NCBI GenBank assembly: GCA_964058805.1
Contig: CAXKVV010001489.1
Span: 1 to 27,330 of the forward strand
Direction of reading: 5' to 3'
Origin: Schoenoplectus triqueter
Taxonomy: Eukaryota > Streptophyta > Magnoliopsida > Poales > Cyperaceae
DNA length: 27,330 nucleotides
In this document: one piece after another, positions 19,551 to 27,330 of the stretch
Layout: each line of letters begins with the position of its first letter
How positions within the stretch are numbered: position 1 is the stretch's first letter
Position numbers and translations under genes: made by a program
The notes under the pieces: generated by a model
What the model was told of the DNA's origin: nothing
The model's database searches: none
The model's input: the letters and a program-made list of their open reading frames with translations, nothing else

Positions 19551-20109
19551 GAAAATGAGTTTGGGTGCGAAAAACGTGATAACTGCACCCGACACACTCG
19601 ACACCCACAAAATCTAGTCCAGGTGCACAAAACATGAAAACGGGACCGACGCCATCGGTACCGCAGAAAACGTGTCCGGGCGCGAAAAATGTGAAAACGG
19701 TACCCGACGCACTCGGCACCGTCGAAAACGATTACGGGAGCTCAAAATTTGAAAATGGGACCCGACCCCTCGATATCGCAGAACACGAGAACGGGCGCGC
19801 AAAACATGAAAACGAGACCCGACGCCCTCGGTACCGCCAAAACCGAGTCAAGGCGTGTAAAACGTGAAAACGGTACCCGACGCACTCGGCACCGTCAAAA
19901 AAGAGTCCGGGAGAGCAAAATTGGAAAACGAGACCCGACGCCCTCGCTATCGCTGAACACGAGAACGGGCGCGCAAAACATGAAAAGGAGACACGACGCC
20001 CTCGGAACCGCCGAAAACGAGTCCGGGAGCGCCAAAACATGAAAACAGGACCCGACGCCATCGGTACCGCCGAAAACGAGTCCGGGAGCGCAAAACATGA
20101 AAACGGGAC

Positions 20110-20342
20110 CCGACGCCCTCGGTACCGCCGAAAACGATTCCGGGAGCGCAAAACGTGAAAACGAGACCCGACGACTTCGGGACCTTCGAAAACGATTCCG
20201 GGAGAGCTAAACATGAAAACAGAACCCGACGCCCTCGGTACCGCCGAAAACGATTCCGGGAGCGCAAAACGTGAAAACGAGACCCGACGACTTCGGGACC
20301 TTCGAAAACGATTCCGGGAGAGCTAAACATGAAAACAGAACC
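20110..20342. repeat. Two-unit tandem duplication (116 bp)
   Basis: Two apparently identical 116-bp copies. Both carry the rare marks GACGACTTCGGGACCTTCG and GATTCCGGGAGAGCT; the mark starts at 20171 and again at 20287. Confidence 0.88.
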
Positions 20343-21764
20343 CGACGCCCTCGGTACCATCGAAAACGAGTCGGGCGCGCAAAACATGAAAATGGGACCC
20401 GACGCCCTCGCTACCGTCGAAAACGAATCCGGGATCGCTTAACATGAAAACGAGACCCAACGCCCTCGGTACCGTCGAAAAAGAGTCCGGGCGCGCAAAA
20501 CATGAAAATGGTACCCGACGCCCTCGGTTTCGCCGAAAATGAGTCCGGGTTAGAAAACCGTGATAACGGGACCCGACGCAGTCGACACCAACGAAAACTA
20601 GCCCCGGCGCGCAAAACATGAAAACGGGACTCGACGCGCTAAGTATCGCTGAAAATGTGTTCGGGCGCGAAAAATGTGAAAACGGATCCCGACGCGATTA
20701 GTATCGCCGAAAATGAGTACGTGTGCGCAAAACGTGAAAACGGAACTCGATGAACTTAGCACCAACGAAAATGAGTCCGGGAGCGCAAAACATGAAAACG
20801 TGACCTCGACGCCACCGATACCGCCGAAAATGAGTTCGGGAGCGCAAAATGCGAAAGCGAGACCCGACGCCTTCGGTACCGTCGAAAACGACTCGGGGCG
20901 TGCAAAACATGAAAACGGAACACGACGCCCTCGGTACCGCCGAAAATGAGTCCGAGCGCGCAAAACGTGAAAACGGGACCCGATGCACTCGGCACCACCG
21001 AAAATGAGTCCGGGAGCGCAAAAATGAAAACGGGACCCGACGCCCTCGGTACCGCTGAAAATGAGTCCGGGTGCGCAAAACGTGAAAACGGGACCCGACG
21101 CCATCGGTACCGCCGAAAACGAGTCCCGGAGCGCAAAACGTGAAGACGGGACCGGACGCACTCGGCACCTCCGAAAACGAGTCCGGGAACGAGAAACATG
21201 AAAACGGGACCCTATGGCCTCGGTAACGTCGAAAACGAGTACGGGTGCGCAAAACATGAAAACGGTACCCAACGCCCTCGGTTTCGCCGAAAATTAGTTT
21301 CGTCACGCAAAACATGATAACAGGACCCGACGCAATCGACACCAACGAAAATAGTTCCGACGCGCAAAAAATGAAAAAGGGACCCGACGCCATCGGTACC
21401 GCTGAAAACGTGTCCGGGCACGAAAAATGTGAAAACGGAACCCGATGCACTTAGCACCAACGAAAATAAGTCCGGGAGCGCAAAACTTGAAAACAGGAAT
21501 AATACCCGAGTCTGAGCGCGAAAAACATGAAAAAGGGACGTGACGCCCTTGGTACCACCGAAAATGAGTCCAGGCGCGCAAAACATAAATAATACCCGAC
21601 GCACCCGGCACCGTCGAAAAGGAGTCCGGGCGCGCAAAACATGAAAACGGAACCTGATGCCCTCGGTAAAGCCGAAAACGAGTCCGGGTGCGCAAAACGT
21701 CAAAATGGGTCCCGACGCACTCGGCACCACCGAAAATGAGTCTAGGAGCGCAAAACATGAAAAC

Positions 21765-21990
21765 GGGACCCGACGACCTCAGTACCGCCGAAAAAAAGTC
21801 AGGGAGCGCAAAACTTGAAAACAGAACCCGACGCCCACGATACCGCCGAAAACGTGCCCGGGCACGTAAAATGTGAAAACGGGACCCGACGACCTCAGTA
21901 CCGCCGAAAAAAAGTCAGGGAGCGCAAAACTTGAAAACGGTACCCGACGCCCTCGATACCGCCGAAAACGTGCCCGGGCACGTAAAACCT
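21765..21990. repeat. Two-unit tandem duplication (116 bp)
   Basis: ACGACCTCAGTACCGCC, GAAAAAAAGTCAGGGAGCG and GTGCCCGGGCACGTAAAA recur 116 bp apart (21773 and 21889) with a few differences. Confidence 0.82.
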
Positions 21991-22198
21991 GAAAACGGGA
22001 CCCGACGCCCTTGGTACCGCCGAAACCGAGATCGGGCGCGCAAAATGTGAAAACGGTACCCGACGCACTCGGCACCGTCGAAAACAAGTCCGGGAGCGCA
22101 AAATTGGAAAATGGGACTCGACGCCCTCGGTATCGCTGAACACGAGAACAGGCACGCAAAACATGCAATCGAGACCCGACGCGCGCAAAACATGAAAA

Positions 22199-22215
22199 CG
22201 TTACCGAGGGCGTCG
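22199..22215. repeat. 17-bp micro-inversion in the satellite
   Basis: CGTTACCGAGGGCGTCG is the exact reverse complement of CGACGCCCTCGGTAACG, a common segment of the unit. The satellite on either side keeps normal orientation. A truncated unit lies just before it (about 22171-22193). Confidence 0.85.
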
Positions 22216-22425
22216 AAAAATGAGTCCGGGTGCGAAAAATGAGTCCCGGCGCACTCGACACCAACGAAAACTAGTCCCGGCGCGCAAAACATGAAAACGG
22301 GACCCGAAGCCATCAGAACCGCTGAAAACGTGCTCGGGCGCGAAAAATGTGACAACGGATCCCGACGCCCTCGGTACCGCCGAAAATGAGTCAGTGCGCG
22401 CAAAACATGAAAACGGTACCCGATG

Positions 22426-23409
22426 CACTTAGCACCAACGAAAATGAGTCCGGGAGCGCAAAACTTGAAAACAGGACCTGACGCCCTCGGTACCGCCGAA
22501 AACGTGTCCGAGCACGAAAAACATGAAAAAGGGACGCGACGCCCTTGGTACCGCCGAAAATGAGTCCGTGCGCGCATAACATGAATAAGACCCGACGCAC
22601 GCGGCACCGTCGAAAAGGAGTCCGGGCGCGCAAAACATGAAAACGGAACCCGACGCCCTCGGCACCGCCGAAAATGAGTCCGGGCTCGCAAAACGTGAAA
22701 ATGGGACCAGACGCACTCGGTACCACCGAAAATGAGTCTGGGAGCGTAAAACATGAAAACGGGACCCGACGCCCTCAATACCACTGAAAACGAGTCAGGG
22801 AGCGCCAAATTGGAAAACGAGACTCGACGCCCTCGGTACCGCCGAAAACGAGTCCGGTTGCGCAAAACGTGAAAACGGTACCCGACGCACTCGGCATCGT
22901 CGAAATCGAGTCCAGGAGTGCGAAATTGGAAAACGGAACCCGATGCCCTAGGTATTGCTGAATACCACAACGGGCGCGCAAAACATGAAAACGAGACCCG
23001 ACGCCCTCGGTACCGCCGAAAACGAGTTCGGGAGGGCAAAACATGAAAATGGAACCCGACGCCCTCGGTACCATTGAAAACGAGTCGGGGCACGCAAAAC
23101 ATGAAAACGGGACCCGACGCCCTTGATACCGTCTAAAACGAGTCCGGGCGCGCAAAACATGAAAACGGTACCCGATGCCCTATGTTTCGCCGAAAATGAG
23201 TCCGGGTGCGAAAAATGTGATAACGGGAGCCGACGCACTCGACACCAATGAAAACTAGTCCCGACGCGCATCGCATGAAAACGAGACCCAACGCCATCAG
23301 TACCGCTGAAAACGTGTTCGGGCGCGAAAAATGTGAAAACGGATCTCGACGCCCTCGGTACCGTCGAAAATGAGTCCGGGCACACAAAACGTGCAACCGG
23401 GACCCGATG
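22426..23409. repeat. 17-unit higher-order repeat copy
   Basis: It is bounded by the landmark variant CACTTAGCACC at 22426 and its next occurrence (as CACTTGGCAGC) at 23410, a period of 984 bp. Landmarks in order: CACTTAGCACC, AACAGGACCTGACG, AAAAAGGGACGCGACG, GAATAAGACCCGACGCACG, then later TCGCCGAAAATGAG, CACTCGACACCAA and ACGGATC. Confidence 0.75.
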
Positions 23410-25259
23410 CACTTGGCAGCAACGAAAATGAGTCCGGGAGCGCAAAACATGAAAACGTGACCCGTCGCCACCGGTACTGCCGAAAACGAGTCCGGGATCG
23501 CAAAACTCGAAAACGGGACCCGACGCCTTTGGTACCGTCGAAAACGAGTCCGGGATCGTTAAACATGAAAACGGAACCCGACGCCCTCGGTACCATCGAA
23601 AACGAGTCGGGGCGCGCAAAACATGAAATCGGGACCCGACGCCCTCGGTACCGTCGAAAATAAATCCGGGAGCGCTTAACATGAAAACGAGACCAGGCGC
23701 CCTCGGTAACGTCGAAAACGAGTCCGAGCGCGCAAAAAATGAAAACGGTACCAGACGCCCTCGGTTTCGCCGAAATTGAGTTCGGGTGCGAAAAACGTGA
23801 TAACGGAACCCGATGAACTCGACACCAACGAAAATTAGTCCCGGCGCGCAAAACATGAAAACGGGACCCGACGCCGTCGGTACCGCTGAAAACGTGTCCG
23901 GGCGCGAAAAATGTGAAAACGGATCCCGACGCCCTCGGTACCGCCGAAAATGAGTCAGTGAGCGCAAAACGTGAAACGTGAAAATGAGAAACGGATCCCG
24001 ACGCCCTCAGTCCGGGCACGCAAAACGTGAAAACGGGACCCGATGCACTTAGCACCAACGAAAATGAGTCCGGGAGCACAAAATTTGAAAACAGGACTTG
24101 ACGCCCTCGGTACCGCCGAAAACGAGTCTGAGCGCGAAAAACATGAATAAGACCCGACGCATGCTGCACCGTCGAAAAGGAGTCCGGGCGCGCAAAACAT
24201 GAAAACGGAACCCGACGTCCTCGGTACAGCCGAAAACGAGTCCTGGCGCGCAAAACGTGAAAACGGGACCCGACGCACTCGGCACCACCGAAAATGAGTA
24301 CGGGAGCGCAAAAAATGAAAACGAGACCCGACGCCGTCGGTACCTCCGAAAATGAGTCCGGGCGCGCAAAACGTGAAAATGGGACCCGACGCCATTGGTA
24401 CCGTCGAAAACGAATCCGGGATCATTAAACATGAAAACAGAACCCGACGCCCTCGGTACCATCGAAAACAAGTCGGGGCGCGTAAAATATGAAAACGGTA
24501 CCCGACGCCCTCGATTTCGATGAAAATGAGTTCGGGAGCGAAAAATGTGATAACGGGACCCGACGCAGTCGAGACCAACGAAAAATAGTCCCGGTGCGCA
24601 AAACATGAAAACGGGACCCGACGCCATCGGTACCGCTGAAAACGTGCCCGGGCGCGAAAAATGTGAAAACGGATCCCGACGCCCTCGGTACCGCTGAAAA
24701 TGAGTCTGTGCACGCAAAACGTGAAAACGGTACCCGATGCACTTAGTACCAACGAAAATGAGTCCGGGAGCAAAAAACATGAAAACGTGACCCGACTCTA
24801 CCGATACCGCCGAAAACGAGTCCGGGAGCGCAAAACTTGAAAACGAGACCCGACGTCCTCGGTACCATCGAAAACGAGTCGGGCGCGCAAATCAAGAAAA
24901 CAGGACCCGACGGCCTCGGTTCTGCCGAAAACGAATCCGGGAGCGCTTAAAATGAAAACGAGACTAGACGCCCTCTGTAACGTCGAACACAAGTCCGGGC
25001 GCGCAAAACATGAAAACGGTACCCGACGCCCTCGATTTCAACGAAAATGAGTTCGGGAGCGAAAAACGTGCTAACGGGACCCGACGCACTCGACACCAAT
25101 GAAAATTAGTCCCGGTGCGCAAAACATGAAAACGGAACCCGACGCCATCGGTACCGCGGAAAACGTGTCCGGGCGCGAAAAATGTGAAAACGGATCCCGA
25201 CGCCCTCGGTACCGCTGAAAATGAGTCTGTGCGCGAAAACGTGAAAACGAGACCCGATG

Positions 25260-26245
25260 CACTTAGCACCAACGAAAATGAGTCCGGGAGCGCAAAACTT
25301 GAAAACAAGACATGACGCCCTCGATTCCGCCGAAAACAAGTCCGAGCGCGAAAAACATGAAAAAGGGACGCTACACCCTTGGTACCGCCGAAAATGAGTC
25401 CGGGCGCGCAAAACATGAATAAGAGACCCGACGCACGCAGCACCGTCGAAAAGGAGTCCGGGCGCGCAAAACATGAAAACGGAACCCGACGCCCTCGGTA
25501 CCGCCGAAAACGAGTCCGGGCGCGAAAAACGTGAAAACAGGACCTAACGCCCTCGATACCGCCGAAAACGGGTCCGGGAGCGCACAACATGAAAACAGGA
25601 CCCGACGCCCCCGGTACCGCCGAAAACGATTTCGGGAGCGCAAAATGTGACAACGAGACCCGACGCCTTCGGTACCTTCGAAAACGAGTCCGGGAGAGCT
25701 AAACATGAAAACGGAACCCGACGCCCTCGGTACCGTCGAAAACGAGTCCGGGAGCGCAAAACTGGAAAACGGGACCCGACTTCCTCGGAATCTTCGAAAA
25801 CGAGTCCGGGAGAGCTAAACATGAACAAGGAAACCGACGCCCTCGGTACCATCGAAAACGAGTCGGGGCGCGCAAAACATGAAAACGGGACCCGACGCCC
25901 TCGCTACCGTCGAATACGAATCCGGGATCGGTTAACATGAAAACGAGACCAGACGCCCTCGATACCGTCGAAAATGAGTCCGAGCGCGCAAAACATGAAA
26001 ACGGTACCCGACGCCCTCGGTTTCGTCGAAAATGAGTTCGGGTGCGAAAAACGAGATAACGGGACCCGACGCACTCGACACCAACGAAAACTAGTCCAGA
26101 CGCGCAAAACATGAAAACGGGACCCGACGCCATCGGTACCGCTGAAAACGTGTTCGGGCACGAAAAATGTGAAAATGGATCCCAACACCCTCGGTACCGC
26201 TGAAAATGAGTCTGTGCGCGCAAAACGTGAAAACGGGACCCGAAG
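25260..26245. repeat. 17-unit higher-order repeat copy
   Basis: The period is 986 bp, exactly 17 units, between CACTTAGCACC at 25260 and 26246. The ordered variant units match those of the next copy. Confidence 0.8.
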
Positions 26246-27230
26246 CACTTAGCACCAACGAAAATGAGTCCGGGATCACAAAACTTGAAACAGGACCTGA
26301 CGCCCTCGGTACAGCCGAAATCGTGTCCGAGCGCGAAAAACTTGAAAAAGGGACGCGACGCCCTTGGTACCGCCGAAAATGAGTTCGGTCACGCAAAACA
26401 TGAATAAGAGACCCGACGCACGCGGCACCGTCGAAAAGGAGTCCGGGCGCGCAAAACATGAAAACAGCACCCGACGCCCTCGGTACCGCCGAAAACGAGT
26501 TCGGGCGCGCAAAAAGTGAAAACGGGACCCGACGCCCTCGGCACCACCGAAAATGAGTCTGGGATCGCTAACCATGAAAACGGAACCCGACGCCCTTGGT
26601 ACCATCGAAAACGAGTCGGGGAGCGCAAAACATGACAACGGGACCCGACGCCCTCGGTACCGCCGAAAATGAATCCGGGAGCGCTTAACATGAAAACGAG
26701 ACCGGGCGCCCTGGGTACCGCCAAAAATGAGTCCGAGCGCGCAAAACGTGAATAAGAGACCCGACGCACTCGGCACCGTCGAAAACGAGTCCGGGAGCGC
26801 AAAACTGGAAAACGGGACCCGACGCCCTGGGTACCTTCGAAAACGAGTCCGAAAGAGCTAAACATGAAAACGAGACCCGACGCCCTCGGTACAATCGAAA
26901 ACGAGTCGGGGAGCGCAAAACATGAAAACGGGACCCGACGCCCTCGCTACCGTCGAAGACGAATCTGGGATCGCTTAACATGAAAACGAGACCAAACGCC
27001 CTCGGTACCGTCGAAAACGAGTCGGGGAGCGCAAAACATGAAAACGGGACTCGACGCCCTCAGTGCCGTCGAAAATGAGTCCGGGCGCGCAAAACATGAA
27101 AACGGAACCCGACACCATCGGTACCGCTAAAAACGTGTCCGGGCGCGAAAAATGTGAAAACGGATCCCGACGCCCTCGGTACCACTGAAAATGAGTCTGT
27201 GCGCGCAAAACATGAAAACGGTACCCAATG
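26246..27230. repeat. 17-unit higher-order repeat copy
   Basis: The period is 985 bp, to CACTTAGCACC at 27231. It is in tandem with the previous copy and diverged from it by scattered substitutions and small indels. Confidence 0.8.
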
Positions 27231-27330
27231 CACTTAGCACCAAGGAAAATGAGTCTTTGAGCGCAAAACTTGAAAACAGGACCTGACGCCCTCGGTACTG
27301 CCGAAAACGAGTCCGAGCGCAAAAAACATG

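Larger units (their letters stand above)
10122..27330. repeat. 58-bp CpG-rich satellite array, about 297 units
   Basis: Tandem 58-bp units fill the rest of the window. A typical unit joins GACGCCCTCGGTACCGCC, GAAAACGAGTCCGGGCGCG and CAAAACATGAAAACGGGACC. Most units keep the palindrome CGGTACCG, which contains a KpnI site, and about ten CpG. Frequent alternatives are AAAACGAG/AAAATGAG and AAAACGTG/AAAACATG, as expected from CpG decay. The minus-strand consensus has no stop codon in any frame, so long minus-strand frames (up to 530 codons at 14740-13148) are by-products and not genes. No other gene or insertion was seen in this 17.2 kb. Confidence 0.96.

Noticed and set aside
10122..27330. CRISPR-like array
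   Set aside because: Units are contiguous and vary throughout; there is no repeat/unique-spacer pattern, no cas genes, and the context is a plant genome.
10122..27330. Satellite derived from the LTR or the 21-bp motif
   Set aside because: Both contain short CGACCCG- or GAGTCG-like strings, but period and remaining sequence differ. I found no extended match.

Overview
The window reads as repetitive plant heterochromatin. It holds one long-terminal-repeat (LTR) retrotransposon of the Ty3/gypsy Athila type sitting in an array of a 58-bp satellite. The plant call rests on the Athila-type Gag-protease, a primer-binding site matching plant tRNA-Asp, 2.4-kb LTRs and conserved Athila-group stretches near the 3' end. 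I cannot name the species. No ordinary host gene, tRNA or rRNA is visible.

Layout on the + strand: 1-168 is left-flank satellite (about three units); 169-201 is a 33-bp displaced copy of LTR sequence; 202-2261 is the left LTR, truncated at its outer end; 2262-7694 is the internal region; 7695-10121 is the complete right LTR; 10122-27330 is satellite (about 297 units). The element is transcribed right to left. The right LTR is therefore its 5' LTR, followed leftward by the primer-binding site (7691-7674), a leader, an intact 857-codon gag-protease frame (7474-4901), an in-frame TAG, a 247-codon fused remnant of pol (4900-4157), and about 1.9 kb of 3' region with three C-run/hairpin modules and remnants of short ORFs.

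The two LTRs differ by about 12 substitutions and one 1-bp indel over about 2.06 kb (about 0.6%), so the insertion is recent. The copy is nonetheless defective: reverse transcriptase, RNase H and most of integrase are missing, one Gag zinc ligand is replaced, and the left LTR end is lost. If it moved recently, it probably used enzymes from a complete relative.

The least expected signal is a degenerate 21-bp motif (core CGACYCG, then roughly YTGACAGTGGTG). It recurs in at least six clusters, in both the LTRs and the internal region, including protein-coding sequence. Within clusters the cores are spaced 21, 31-33 or 42 bp apart, close to whole numbers of DNA helical turns. One cluster lies just upstream of the LTR TATA box. 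In coding sequence the motif makes a heptapeptide repeat (CDPLTVV-like). The two LTRs differ by exactly two 21-bp units in one cluster.

The satellite is CpG-rich, and its minus strand has no stop codon in any frame. This creates many long but spurious ORFs. The 58-bp unit looks like a diverged dimer of about 29 bp. The array has higher-order structure (17-unit, about 985-bp periods), a duplicated block of about 1.1 kb, exact two-unit duplications and one 17-bp micro-inversion.
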